A stretch of DNA of 64,000 nt from Subtercola sp. PAMC28395 (GCF_018889995.1 NZ_CP076547.1:2914001-2978000); one strand, 5' to 3'; shown: positions 32,378-41,588, counted from the stretch's first letter. The notes: generated by a model from the letters alone, not told the origin. Numbers and translations: made by a program.

Positions 32378-33976
32378 ATGGCTGATTCGACAGACACTGC
32401 AGTGACAGAGACCGCTTCAACGACCGCTTCACCAGGCACCGCTTCTCCAGGCACCGATCCGGCAAGCCCCGCCCCTCGCGCCACCTCGAACCGCTCGACG
32501 ACCCCCGGCTCTGAGGCTTTCAAGCACTACATCTCCGAAGGGTGGGCCGAGCGAACGGATGTTCTGCCGCCCGCCCGCGAACAGGCCCCCTTCGCCGCCG
32601 ACCGTCGCGCACGCATCTCGGCGATGTACCCGGGCATGCGGCTGATCATCCCCGCCGGTCGACTGAAGCAGCGCTCGAACGACACCGACTTCGCCTTCCG
32701 AGCCCACACCTCCTTCGCGTACCTCACCGGGTGGGGCTCAGACAGCGAGCCAGGGTCGGTGCTGGTGCTCGAACCGATCGACAGCCCAGAAGCCGGCAAC
32801 GGCGGCGAAGGCCACACGGCGTCCCTCTACTTCCGCGAGCGCGCCGGCCGCGACTCCGACGAGTTCTACGCGAACCCCGAGATCGGTGAATTCTGGATCG
32901 GCCCACGCCCCTCGCTTGCGCAGGTCGCCAGTGACCTCGGCCTGCAGACCTTCGGAATCGCCGAACTCGACGAGGTCGTCGAGACCTCCGACGAGAACAC
33001 CCGCATCGTCCGCGAGGCCGATCCCGCGCTCACAGCCCTGGTCGACGCGAGCCGTGGCGAAGCCTTCGAACTCGCTGAACTCGACACGGTGGGCAACAGG
33101 AGCGCGTCCTCCGACCTGCTCGAACGTGACCTCGCTGAGTTGCGGCTCGTGAAAGACGAGTACGAGATCGCCCAGATGCGCCTTGCCATCGCTGCAACCG
33201 CACGAGGCTTCGACGACATCATCGCCGACCTGCCACGGATCGTCGCTCACGAGCGCGGAGAACGTCTCGTGGAGGGTGTGTTCTATGGCCGCGCGCGCTC
33301 AGACGGCAACGCACTCGGCTATGACACGATCGCCGCATCCGGCCCGCACGCCTGCATTCTGCACTGGACCCGCAACGATGGCCCCGTGGTCCCCGGCGAC
33401 CTGATTCTCATCGACGCTGGTGTCGAAGCCGACAGCTACTACACCGCAGACATCACGCGCACCCTGCCTGTCTCCGGCACCTTCAGCGAAGAGCAGCGGA
33501 TGATCTACGAAGCCGTGCGCGAGGCCGCCGACGCCGCCTTCGCCATCGTGCGCCCCGGCATCCGGTTTCGCGAGATCCACCAGACCGCCATGGCCGTCAT
33601 CGCCCGCCGAACGGCCGAGTGGGGCCTGCTGCCTGTGAGTGCCGAAGAGGCCATCAAAGTCGAGAACCAGCAGCACCGACGCTACATGGTACATGGCACG
33701 AGCCATCACCTCGGCCTCGATGTGCACGACTGCGCCAGGGCGAGGCGTGAAATGTACCTCGACGGTGTACTCGAAGCCGGCAACGTCTTCACGATCGAAC
33801 CTGGGCTCTACTTCCAGCCAGACGACCTGACGGTGCCGGTGAACTTCCGCGGCATCGGCGCGCGCATCGAGGACGACATCCTTGTCACGCCCACCGGAGC
33901 CGAGAACCTGTCGGTTGCGATCCCGCGCTCGGCTGACGATGTCGAGTCATGGGTGAGGGCGGCGGGCGGCCTATGA
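32378..33976 (+). CDS. pepP: Xaa-Pro aminopeptidase (M24B)
   Basis: Removes N-terminal residues ahead of proline. The 532-residue protein has the creatinase N-domain (about 70-230) and a pita-bread M24 domain with metal ligands in LIDAGVEADSYYTADITRT (two Asp), VHGTSHHLGLDVHD (His), NVFTIEPGLYF (Glu) and GIGARIEDDIL (Glu). The first 45 residues are Thr/Ser/Pro-rich and contain 15-bp repeats (ACCGCTTCACCAGGC at 32423, ACCGCTTCTCCAGGC at 32438). The last codons and stop fall inside a 50-bp tandem duplication that continues past the gene. Confidence 0.94.
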   Translation: MADSTDTAVTETASTTASPGTASPGTDPASPAPRATSNRSTTPGSEAFKHYISEGWAERTDVLPPAREQAPFAADRRARISAMYPGMRLIIPAGRLKQRSNDTDFAFRAHTSFAYLTGWGSDSEPGSVLVLEPIDSPEAGNGGEGHTASLYFRERAGRDSDEFYANPEIGEFWIGPRPSLAQVASDLGLQTFGIAELDEVVETSDENTRIVREADPALTALVDASRGEAFELAELDTVGNRSASSDLLERDLAELRLVKDEYEIAQMRLAIAATARGFDDIIADLPRIVAHERGERLVEGVFYGRARSDGNALGYDTIAASGPHACILHWTRNDGPVVPGDLILIDAGVEADSYYTADITRTLPVSGTFSEEQRMIYEAVREAADAAFAIVRPGIRFREIHQTAMAVIARRTAEWGLLPVSAEEAIKVENQQHRRYMVHGTSHHLGLDVHDCARARREMYLDGVLEAGNVFTIEPGLYFQPDDLTVPVNFRGIGARIEDDILVTPTGAENLSVAIPRSADDVESWVRAAGGL

Positions 33977-34051
33977 CGGCCGCTCGCTCACACCCCGGCA
34001 CGGTGAGGGCGGCGGGCGGCCTATAACGGCCGCTCGCTCACAGCCCGGCAC
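33952..34051. repeat. 50-bp tandem duplication carrying the pepP stop and a hairpin
   Basis: Copy 1 (33952-34001) and copy 2 (34002-34051) both read GGTGAGGGCGGCGGGCGGCC, then TAT(G/A)ACGGCCGCTCGCTCAC. They differ at only a few positions, including TATGA versus TATAA. Each copy can fold CGGCC against GGCCG with flanking GTGAG/CTCAC, a terminator-like stem. Copy 1 encodes the last residues and the stop of pepP. Confidence 0.93.
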
Positions 34052-34169
34052 AACGCTGCGGAACTGAGGACGAGCACGAGCACCAGCGACTTTCCCGAAG
34101 GTGCGAAGAACTCACCCGAATCCTGCACATTCGGGCAACTCGATCTCGGCGCCTGGGCCACGGGGGGGG

Positions 34170-34715
34170 TCAGGGCGCGGAGAGTGGGTCTGAGGGGTGT
34201 TGCGGTGCTGGCGCCTGGCCCCAGGTCGCGTCGGGAGCGATGATGTTGCGGGCCCGGTTCGCCACTTCGGGGTCAGCCAAAATGGAGTAGCTCGTGGCGA
34301 CGACCTGCATGGTCGAGGTGAAGTCGCGTCGGCGACGGGTGATCGTGTACGACACTATTCCGAAGAGCATGCCGAACCCGGCGCCGATCAGGATCGCAGC
34401 AGCGACGAAGCCGAAAGACGTCGCGTTCGGTGAGAAGATCACCAGCAGCAGGCCGAAGAACAGGCCCATCCACGCACCGCTGAATGCCCCCGCCAGTGCC
34501 GCCCGGCCGTAGCTCAGCTTGCCCGTCACATTCTCGACCGTCTTGAGGTCGCTACCGATGATCGCCAGCTGGTTGACCGGGAAATCCGCTCGCGCCAGCA
34601 CGTCGACGGCCTGCTGCGCATCTTCGTAGGTCTCGAAGGTCTCGACGACCTCGCCCCGGGGAATCCGCGGGGTTGTTCGGGGGTTGCGTCCCATGCCGGG
34701 CATCTGATTCGTCAC
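34170..34715 (-). CDS. General-stress-type membrane protein with N-terminal ferredoxin-like module
   Basis: A 181-residue protein. Residues 20-70 (RGEVVETFETYEDAQQAVDVLARADFPVNQLAIIG) match the alpha-beta module of Bacillus general stress protein 17M relatives; two adjacent membrane segments follow (GAFSGAWMGLFFGLLLVIF; FVAAAILIGAGFGMLFGIV) and a soluble tail. Function unknown; it is often near Mg transport genes and lies divergent from the CBS/MgtE-N gene here. I chose the GTG at 34715, preceded by GGAAG; in-frame starts at 34703 and 34784 also exist. Confidence 0.8.
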   Translation of the reverse strand: MTNQMPGMGRNPRTTPRIPRGEVVETFETYEDAQQAVDVLARADFPVNQLAIIGSDLKTVENVTGKLSYGRAALAGAFSGAWMGLFFGLLLVIFSPNATSFGFVAAAILIGAGFGMLFGIVSYTITRRRRDFTSTMQVVATSYSILADPEVANRARNIIAPDATWGQAPAPQHPSDPLSAP

Positions 34716-34893
34716 GAACCCATTCTTCCACGGGCATCCGGCAGCGTGGGGGTGGCAGGGCGAAGTGCCAGGGCCAACGGGCACTCCGGGGTTTGCAGAG
34801 CACGCGTTTCAGCAGAGAGTTCGCAGCTCACGGTTTGCAGCGCAGGGTGCCGGCACGGAGGGTCTGTTCACACAGACGGTCTAAGTTAGTAGC

Positions 34894-36180
34894 GTGAGTG
34901 CCACCAGAGTCTTCGTTGCCAGATTGGCCGGGTGCACCGTCTTCGACCCCGCGGGTGACCGCCTGGGCAAGGTGCGTGACGTACTGGTGGTGTACCGAAG
35001 TCCAGACACGCCCCGGCTCGTCGGGCTCATCGTCGAGATTCCCGGCAAACGGCGGGTCTTCGTCTCGATCGGGCGAGTGACGAGTATCGGCAGCGGCCAG
35101 ATCATCACCACGGGCCTCATGAACGTGCGACGATTCGAACAGCGCGGCGGCGAAGTGCGGGTCATCGCCGAGATACTGGGTCGCAAGGTGGTCTTCACCG
35201 ACGGCTCCGGCGAGGCGACCATCGAAGACGTCGCCATCGAGCAGTCCGGCCCCGGCGAGTGGGCAGTCTCCCAGCTCTTCCTGCGGCGCCCAAAGACGAG
35301 TGCCAGCCCGTTCGGCAAGGGCCCCACCGTCTTCGCGACGTGGGCAGAGGTCAGAGAGCGCAACCAGACTGGCCAGTCGCAGTCCGCCGAACAGTTGATC
35401 GCCACCTACGGCGACATGAAGCCGGCCGACCTCGCGAACACCCTGCTCGACCTGCCGCACCTGCGCAGGCTCGAAGTCGCAGAAGAATTACCGGATGCCC
35501 GGCTCGCCGACGTTCTCGAGGAGATGCCCGAGAGCGACCAGGTCGAGATCATGAACCAACTCGACGACACCCGCGCCGCCGACGTGCTCGACCAGATGCA
35601 GCCGGATGACGCGGCCGACCTCATCGCGCAGCTCTCCGAGGCCCGCGGTGAAGAACTGCTGAAGCTCATGCAGCCCGAAGAAGCCGACGACGTGCGTATG
35701 CTGCTCGCCTACGCACCAGACACGGCGGGCGGCCTCATGACGACCGAGCCGATCATCGTGTCGGCCGACGCGACCGTCGCCGAAGGACTCGCCCTCATCA
35801 GGCGGCACGAGCTCGCTCCCGCGCTCGGGGCCGCGATCTGCGTCACGCTGCCCCCGTATGAACCCCCGACCGGACGGTTCCTTGGCATGGTGCACTTCCA
35901 GCGGATGCTGCGCTACCCGCCGCACGAACGCCTCGGCGCCCTGCTCGACGACGGCCTCGAGCCGGTCAAGGCCGACACCTCCGCCGCCGAGGTGTCGCGC
36001 ATCCTGGCCAGTTACAACCTCGTCTCGGTGCCCGTCGTCGACGAGAACCACCGTCTTGTCGGGGTGGTGACCATTGACGATGTTCTCGATTACCTGCTGC
36101 CTGACGACTGGCGAAGTCACGACGGCACGGTGATCAACGCAACACCACTACGCGGAAGGAGAGTCGGCAATGGCTCGTAG
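34894..36180 (+). CDS. PRC-barrel / MgtE-N / CBS-pair protein lacking a channel domain
   Basis: A 428-residue cytoplasmic protein. A PRC-barrel-like module opens it (GDRLGKVRDVLVVY); the MgtE N-domain follows, with its helical repeats (LADVLEEMPESDQVEIMNQL, RAADVLDQMQPDDAADLIAQL); a CBS pair closes it (MTTEPIIVSADATVAEGLALI; LVSVPVVDENHRLVGVVTIDDVLDYL). In MgtE these parts sense Mg and gate the channel, but no membrane part follows. It overlaps the DUF1003 gene by 11 bases and may act with it. GTG start at 34894. Mg-sensing is inferred. Confidence 0.9.
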   Translation: MSATRVFVARLAGCTVFDPAGDRLGKVRDVLVVYRSPDTPRLVGLIVEIPGKRRVFVSIGRVTSIGSGQIITTGLMNVRRFEQRGGEVRVIAEILGRKVVFTDGSGEATIEDVAIEQSGPGEWAVSQLFLRRPKTSASPFGKGPTVFATWAEVRERNQTGQSQSAEQLIATYGDMKPADLANTLLDLPHLRRLEVAEELPDARLADVLEEMPESDQVEIMNQLDDTRAADVLDQMQPDDAADLIAQLSEARGEELLKLMQPEEADDVRMLLAYAPDTAGGLMTTEPIIVSADATVAEGLALIRRHELAPALGAAICVTLPPYEPPTGRFLGMVHFQRMLRYPPHERLGALLDDGLEPVKADTSAAEVSRILASYNLVSVPVVDENHRLVGVVTIDDVLDYLLPDDWRSHDGTVINATPLRGRRVGNGS

Positions 36181-36931
36181 CTCCATCACCCGGACCCCTG
36201 ACGCCCGGCTCGACTCCCCCAAGGGCCTGCGTTCTCGCGTGCTTCCCGGCCGCAACCGCGCCAGCCGCGACCGCTTCGGCCGGTCGACCGAGGCCATCGC
36301 CCGCGGCATGGGAACGCCGTGGTTCCTGATCATCCTGACTGGCTTCGTGGTTCTCTGGATCGGTTTCAACACCTATGGGCCCGACAACCTGCGCTTCGAC
36401 TCCGCAGCGATCGGTTTCACCGCCCTGACACTCATCCTGTCGCTGCAGGCGTCGTACGCGGCCCCGCTGATCCTTCTGGCCCAGAACAGGCAGGATGACC
36501 GCGACCGCGTGCAGATCGAGCAGGATCGCCAGCGCGCCGAACGAAACCTCGCCGACACCGAGTACCTCGCCCGCGAGGTGGTCGCCCTGCGCCTGGCGAT
36601 GCAGGACATGGCCAGCAAGGACTTCATCAGGGGCGAGCTCCGCGCACTCCTCGAGGAACTCTCTGCCGAGGAGGGCGGCCCTGGCTCGAAGCGGCCGGAC
36701 AAACGCAGCGGCAAACGCAAGACCGGCGAGCCTCGACCGAGCGACACACGACCGAGCGAATCACGACCAGGCGAATCACGACCAGGCGAATCACGATCAA
36801 GTGAGACCCGATCAAGTGAGACCCGAAGCGCCCGACAACCGGAGGTCGGTCGACCTGAGGGCGCAGAGACTCGTGCTGCAGCGCCCACCGGCGATCCTCA
36901 GCCCGCCGGAGTCGAGCCTGGCAGTGCCTGA
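36170..36931 (+). CDS. DUF1003 membrane protein with repetitive charged tail
   Basis: A 253-residue protein with two membrane segments (MGTPWFLIILTGFVVLWIGF; FTALTLILSLQASYAAPLILL) and the family motif SYAAPLILLAQNRQDDRDR, followed by a helical AERNLADTEYLAREV. The last 90 residues are low complexity, including ESRPG/ESRSS/ETRSS repeats. Start ATG at 36170 follows GGAAGGAG. It overlaps both neighbours (11 bases with the CBS gene, 8 with mrp), so the three are one operon. Confidence 0.9.
   Translation: MARSSITRTPDARLDSPKGLRSRVLPGRNRASRDRFGRSTEAIARGMGTPWFLIILTGFVVLWIGFNTYGPDNLRFDSAAIGFTALTLILSLQASYAAPLILLAQNRQDDRDRVQIEQDRQRAERNLADTEYLAREVVALRLAMQDMASKDFIRGELRALLEELSAEEGGPGSKRPDKRSGKRKTGEPRPSDTRPSESRPGESRPGESRSSETRSSETRSARQPEVGRPEGAETRAAAPTGDPQPAGVEPGSA
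36731..36820. repeat. In-frame 15-bp tandem repeat x 6 in the DUF1003 gene
   Basis: Units start at 36731, 36746, 36761, 36776, 36791 and 36806; TCACGACCAGGCGAA occurs twice without change. They encode five-residue units such as SRPGE in the cytoplasmic tail. Confidence 0.93.
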
Positions 36932-38087
36932 GGATCCGGTCAGTACCGCCGATTCCGGCCTCGCCGACGACGTACTGCTCGCCCTCGCCCGGGTGATCGA
37001 CCCCGAGATCCGCAAGCCGATCACCGAACTCGACATGGTCGGTGACGTCTCTGTAGACGCAGACGGCATGGCCTCGGTGGTCGTCAAGCTCACGATCACC
37101 GGATGCCCGGCCGCAACAGCGATCGAACGAGACGTTCGGGCGGCCACCCTGGGTGTCGCGGGTGTGACGGCCGCGAGCATCCATGTCACCGTGATGTCGC
37201 GAGACGAACGTACGGCCCTGACCGAGAAGCTGCGGGGGGCCGGTGGCGCTCGACAGATGCAGTTCGGCCCTGACTCGCTCACCCGCATCTACGCCGTCAC
37301 CAGTGGCAAGGGTGGTGTCGGCAAGTCGACCCTGACCGCGAACCTGGCGGTCGCCCTCGCGGCCCGCGGGCTCGCAGTTGGCATCGTCGACGCCGACGTG
37401 TACGGGTTCTCGATCCCGGGCATCCTCGGGCTCGTCCACGACGGGGTCGCGGTGAAACCGACGCGGGTCGACGACATGATCCTGCCGCCGGTCGGCTACG
37501 ACGTGAAGGTCATCTCCATCGGTATGTTTGTCGACGACAACGCCGCCGTGGCGTGGCGCGGGCCGATGTTGCACCGCACCATCACGCAGTTCCTGAGCGA
37601 CGTGTACTTCGGCGACCTCGATGTTCTGCTGCTCGACCTGCCGCCCGGCACCGGCGACGTGGCGATCTCGGTGGGGCAGTTGCTCCCCCACGCCGAGGTA
37701 CTGGTCGTCACGACTCCCCAGCCTGCCGCCGCCGACGTGGCAGAGCGTTCGGGCGTCGTTGCCCGCCAGACCGGCCAGAAGATCGTCGGCGTCATCGAGA
37801 ACATGGCGGGGCTGCCCCAGCCCGACGGCACCGTGATCGAGCTCTTCGGCTCAGGCGGTGGGCTGGAGGTCGCGCGCCGCCTTTCAGCCGGCCAGGATGC
37901 TGCCGTACCCCTGCTCGCCTCGATCCCGCTGAGCGTGGCGCTGCGCACCGGCGGCGACTCTGGTGCGCCGATCGTACTGAGCGACCCGACCGACCCTGCA
38001 AGCGTGGCAATCCTGGCCATCGCCGAAACGCTGGCCTCGCGCCCCCGCGGCCTCGCCCGGCGCCCGCTCGGCGTCTCGCCGCGCTGA
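36924..38087 (+). CDS. mrp: Mrp/ApbC-family Fe-S carrier ATPase
   Basis: A P-loop ATPase thought to carry iron-sulfur clusters to target proteins. The 387-residue product has the N-terminal MIP18-like domain (LARVIDPEIRKPITELDMVG) and the ParA-type ATPase with AVTSGKGGVGKSTLTANLAV, VDADVYGFSIPGILG and LLLDLPPGTGDVAISVGQL. The cluster-binding CxxC of many Mrp proteins is not visible. I chose the GTG at 36924 (VPEDPVSTADSG), overlapping the DUF1003 stop and preceded by GGAG; the frame is open far upstream through the DUF1003 gene. Confidence 0.92.
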   Translation: MPEDPVSTADSGLADDVLLALARVIDPEIRKPITELDMVGDVSVDADGMASVVVKLTITGCPAATAIERDVRAATLGVAGVTAASIHVTVMSRDERTALTEKLRGAGGARQMQFGPDSLTRIYAVTSGKGGVGKSTLTANLAVALAARGLAVGIVDADVYGFSIPGILGLVHDGVAVKPTRVDDMILPPVGYDVKVISIGMFVDDNAAVAWRGPMLHRTITQFLSDVYFGDLDVLLLDLPPGTGDVAISVGQLLPHAEVLVVTTPQPAAADVAERSGVVARQTGQKIVGVIENMAGLPQPDGTVIELFGSGGGLEVARRLSAGQDAAVPLLASIPLSVALRTGGDSGAPIVLSDPTDPASVAILAIAETLASRPRGLARRPLGVSPR

Positions 38088-38262
38088 CGCGCGGGCAGAA
38101 ACGGACGAACCTCAGCCCCACCGCCTCGCTATTTTCGACGGTCAGGCTCACGTTCGCCGGATTTCCGAAGACGCCTCCCGCAGTCGCTCGGTTCATCGAC
38201 CAATCGTCGATCTGTCGGCACGCTCGGGCAGGGAACGGTTGGACGGCAGGCCGAATTGCCCG

Positions 38263-40002
38263 TCAGTGACCCGTGCCGGTGCGCGGTCGCAGGCGGGTCT
38301 CCTCGACGTCGAGCATGGCCTGGGCCTCTGCGAGGATTCGTGACGCATAGGCGCCCCGGCTGCGTGCGTCCAGCAGTGCCGCCCGTTCCGCCTCCACGAC
38401 CGCGAGCCGCAGCTCCCGGTACACGCGGTGAGGAGTCTCGTCGGTTCCGGCCGTCAGCTCCATCGAGCGCTCCCAGGCCGATTCGGTGCGGAGGAACGAC
38501 GTCTGGCGCACACGCTCCACCACATCGGGGTCGACCGGGGATTCTTCGCCGAGGGCCCTGGCCGGATCATCCAGCACCTGAAGACCCTCGCCACTGATCT
38601 CATCGAGAAGCCGCGCGAGTTCACGCCGGTCTTCGGCGACATCGATGCCCTGGATGCCCACCAGTCGTATCACCCACGGCAGGGTGCCACCCTGCACCAC
38701 GAGGGTCACGACGGCCACGGTGAAGGCGATGAGAATGAGCTGGTCCCGGTACGGCGTGTTCTCAGGCAGGGACTGGGCCGCAGCGAGCGTGACCACCCCG
38801 CGCATGCCCGACCAGCCGATGACCACGCCGCCACGCCAGTCGATACCCTCATTCCGCAACTGCTGGAGGTCTGATCGCCGACGCGTGTAGGAGCGCTCGG
38901 CGATCTTGCGTCTTCGGGCCTGTCGAGGGCTCGTCACGGGCTGGCTCTGCACGTAGTCGAGGGCGAGTCGCGAGCGGAGCGTCGTCTTCTCGGCACGCTG
39001 GGCGCGCCACTGCAGGCCGAGAACGAGAGGGCCGGCCCAGAGGAATCGCAGCAGGATCAGGGCGACTGTGGTGAGCAAACCTATTCCGATCGACTCCCAG
39101 ACGCCAAGGGGCGACGACTCGTCGTTGACATTGTCGATCAGCGTGCGGATCTCGAGTCCGATCAGCAGAAAGACGCCGTTCTCGAGAAAGAACTGCACGG
39201 TGCGCCAGTTGATGCGGTCGCTGATGCGGGACTGCGCAGAGAAAGCGCTCGGGGCGGCATGCCCGGTGTAGAGCCCTGCGATCACCACGGCGAGTACCCC
39301 AGAGGCGCCGACACCCTCCGCGGGCATGAAAGCGGCGAAGGGCACTGCGAACGAGATCGCCGTATCGAGGACGGGGTCATTGAGCTTCGACCTGATGAAT
39401 ACAGTCACGAAGCCCACCACGAGCCCGATGGCGATGGCGACCACCACCGCGAAGACGAAGTCGAGTACGCCCGCCCACGGGCTCGCCAGGGCCCCCACCG
39501 CCGCCGCTGTGGCTGACCGGAGCAGGACCAAGGCGGTGGCGTCGTTCACGAGCCCTTCGCCTTCGAGCACCGTCAGCAGACGAGGCGGCAGGCCGAGCCG
39601 TCTGCCCACCGATGTCGCAGCGACAGCGTCTGGCGGACTGATGATCGCACCCAGGGCGATCGCCGCCGCCAGGTTGAGGTCGGGCAGCATCGTGTACAGC
39701 AGAAAACCCGTGCCGAACGCGGTGATGACGACCAGCACCACCGACAGGCTCGTGATGGTTCCCAGGTTGCGCCGGAAGTCGACGATCGGCACACTGATGG
39801 CCGCGGCGTACAGGATCGGCGGGAGCAAGCCGTTCAGGATGTACTCGTGCGGGATCTCGATGTCGGGCACACCCGGCAGGTACGAGAGGCCTACGCCGAC
39901 GACGACGAGGATGATCGGGGCTGCGATTCCGAGCCGCTTGGAGAAGGCCGCAACAGCCACGATGACGGCGACACCGATCACCGCATAGATCCCCAGCTCC
40001 AT
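38263..40002 (-). CDS. Na+/H+ antiporter (CPA1 family)
   Basis: A 579-residue membrane antiporter with about 12 helices. The ion site is in IISPPDAVAATSVGRRLG, followed by LLTVLEGEGLVNDATALVL, both family hallmarks; GLEIRTLID and WSGMRGVVTLAAAQSLP are further conserved blocks. A cytoplasmic tail of about 150 residues follows, mostly helical. Of two adjacent ATGs I take the second, at 40002. It is convergent with mrp (175-base gap, no clear terminator) and downstream of tatB. Confidence 0.92.
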   Translation of the reverse strand: MELGIYAVIGVAVIVAVAAFSKRLGIAAPIILVVVGVGLSYLPGVPDIEIPHEYILNGLLPPILYAAAISVPIVDFRRNLGTITSLSVVLVVITAFGTGFLLYTMLPDLNLAAAIALGAIISPPDAVAATSVGRRLGLPPRLLTVLEGEGLVNDATALVLLRSATAAAVGALASPWAGVLDFVFAVVVAIAIGLVVGFVTVFIRSKLNDPVLDTAISFAVPFAAFMPAEGVGASGVLAVVIAGLYTGHAAPSAFSAQSRISDRINWRTVQFFLENGVFLLIGLEIRTLIDNVNDESSPLGVWESIGIGLLTTVALILLRFLWAGPLVLGLQWRAQRAEKTTLRSRLALDYVQSQPVTSPRQARRRKIAERSYTRRRSDLQQLRNEGIDWRGGVVIGWSGMRGVVTLAAAQSLPENTPYRDQLILIAFTVAVVTLVVQGGTLPWVIRLVGIQGIDVAEDRRELARLLDEISGEGLQVLDDPARALGEESPVDPDVVERVRQTSFLRTESAWERSMELTAGTDETPHRVYRELRLAVVEAERAALLDARSRGAYASRILAEAQAMLDVEETRLRPRTGTGH

Positions 40003-40094
40003 CAACCAAGCTTACCGGGGAGCGAGACGGCTGCTGTCGGGGAACGATCCCGCTAGGGCGACCGGCGGGGTCAGGGGGGTCAGTTCAGGGCGGT

Positions 40095-40622
40095 TCAGGT
40101 CGATTCGGAGTCGTACGGAGCCACGACCGGAGCCGCCTGACCGCTGCCACCAGCGCCAGCTGCCGCCGCGAGGTTCTTCTCTTCGAGAAGGCGCTTGTGC
40201 TGCAGGTAGGCAGGTTCTGGGCGTTTGAGCATGACCGTCGTGTCGACGTCTGTGGCGGTATTGGGTACCGCGGTGAGCGGGTCGGAAATCAATGCAGCAC
40301 CTGAGGCTGCAGCTCCGGCTGCCGCCATCGTTGCGGAAGGCTTCGTGGGAGTCGTGCCGACAGTCTCGGGGTCTTCGAGCAGGGCATCCCGGATGATGCG
40401 ACGGGGGTCGTACTGACGGGGGTCGAGCTTCTTCCACTCGACCTCGTCGAAGTCCGGGCCCATCTCCTCTTTCATGCGCGACTTGGCGTCGTTCGTGAAA
40501 CCGCGCAGCTGGCGCACGAATTTGGCAAGCACCGAGGCGTAGTGGGGCAGGCGCTCAGGACCGATCACGAAAGCCGCAATGACTCCCACGATTATCAGTT
40601 TCTCGAAGGTCAACCCGAACAT
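40095..40622 (-). CDS. tatB: Sec-independent (Tat) translocase component TatB
   Basis: Part of the twin-arginine exporter for folded proteins. The 175-residue protein has the short N-terminal membrane helix (FEKLIIVGVIAAFVIGPERLP), the amphipathic helix (ASVLAKFVRQLRGFTNDAKSRM) and EMGPDFDEVEWKKLDPRQYDPRRIIRDAL, which separate TatB from TatA, then a variable tail. EfeB in this window is a likely Tat substrate. Divergent from the O-methyltransferase gene. Confidence 0.93.
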   Translation of the reverse strand: MFGLTFEKLIIVGVIAAFVIGPERLPHYASVLAKFVRQLRGFTNDAKSRMKEEMGPDFDEVEWKKLDPRQYDPRRIIRDALLEDPETVGTTPTKPSATMAAAGAAASGAALISDPLTAVPNTATDVDTTVMLKRPEPAYLQHKRLLEEKNLAAAAGAGGSGQAAPVVAPYDSEST

Positions 40623-40719
40623 GGCACCAGACTACAGGGTTGTTCTGCCGCGGTTTCTGCGAGCCTGCCGCAAGCCCCGGGCTCGTCAACCTAAACTGGG
40701 CCGCGGAGGATATGAACCC

Positions 40720-41349
40720 GTGTCGAAAGAGACCAACTGGAAGTACGCCGAAGACATCGTCACCGAACCGGCGGTGATCGCTTCGGCGCGCGCACACGCC
40801 ATCGAGCTCGGTGTCGAATCCGTCTCGCCCGGCATCGGAGCCCAACTCGCGGTGCTTGCCGGCACCTCTGCGGCCCAATCGATCGTCGAGATCGGAACCG
40901 GCCTCGGTGTCTCCGGGCTCTGGATGTTCGCGGGAGCCCCCGGCGCAACCCTCACCTCGATCGACACCGAGGTCGACAGGCAGCAGTCCGCCCGTGCCGC
41001 GTTCCTTGAAGCTGGCGTCACTCCGAACCGTATCCGGCTCATCACGGGCCGGGCCCGTGACGTGCTGCCCCGCATGAACGAGAACTCCTACGACCTCGTC
41101 CTCGTGGACGGCGACCCGGAGTCGGTCATCGAGTACGTCGAGCACGGTCTGCGACTGGTGCGCGTCGGCGGTACAGTACTGGTTCCCCACGCGCTCTGGC
41201 GTGACCGCGTCGCAGACCCGGTGCAGCGCGACGAGACCGTCACCGATTTCCGCACCCTCATCAACGAACTGTCGGGGTCGACAGCGGTGATCACCGCACT
41301 GTCGCCGATCGGGGACGGGCTGCTCCAGGTCACGAAGATCGTCGGCTAG
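40720..41349 (+). CDS. Class I SAM-dependent O-methyltransferase
   Basis: A 209-residue enzyme of the catechol/caffeoyl-CoA O-methyltransferase class: SAM site IVEIGTGLGVSGLWMF, ITSID-type strand (LTSIDTEVDRQQSARAAF), ITGRARDVLPRM and YDLVLVDGDPESVIEYVEHGL with metal-type Asp residues. The substrate is unknown. The GTG at 40720 follows GGAGGA by 9 bases. It is followed at once by a strong terminator. Confidence 0.9.
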   Translation: MSKETNWKYAEDIVTEPAVIASARAHAIELGVESVSPGIGAQLAVLAGTSAAQSIVEIGTGLGVSGLWMFAGAPGATLTSIDTEVDRQQSARAAFLEAGVTPNRIRLITGRARDVLPRMNENSYDLVLVDGDPESVIEYVEHGLRLVRVGGTVLVPHALWRDRVADPVQRDETVTDFRTLINELSGSTAVITALSPIGDGLLQVTKIVG

Positions 41350-41368
41350 CAGGGGTTTCGAGAACGAG

Positions 41369-41404
41369 AAAGGCCCCCTCCACAACCACTGGAGAGGGCC
41401 TTTT
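41369..41404. terminator. Bidirectional rho-independent terminator
   Basis: AAAGGCCCCCTCCA pairs with TGGAGAGGGCCTTTT across a short ACAACCAC loop, with an A-tract on one side and TTTT on the other. It lies between the convergent O-methyltransferase and DUF3117 genes and can serve both. Confidence 0.92.
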
Positions 41405-41414
41405 CGTCTGTCAG

Positions 41415-41588
41415 CTAGGCGGGCGCCACCACACCAGCAAGAGCGTCGTGCAGTTCGCGTGCTTCAGCGTCGTTGACGGAGACGACGAGTCGCCCACCGC
41501 CCTCGAGAGGTACCCGAACGATAATGAGGCGTCCTTCTTTAACAGCCTCCATCGGGCCGTCACCGGTCCTTGGTTTCATGGCGGCCAT
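41415..41588 (-). CDS. DUF3117 family small protein
   Basis: A 57-residue protein, MAAMKPRTGDGPMEAVKEGR at the start, then LIIVRVPLEGGGRLVVSV and a NDAEARELHDAL end, a clear match to the small DUF3117 proteins conserved across actinobacteria. AAAGGGGA lies about 6 bases before the ATG at 41588. Function is not known. It shares the terminator at 41369-41404 with the convergent methyltransferase gene. Confidence 0.92.
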   Translation of the reverse strand: MAAMKPRTGDGPMEAVKEGRLIIVRVPLEGGGRLVVSVNDAEARELHDALAGVVAPA

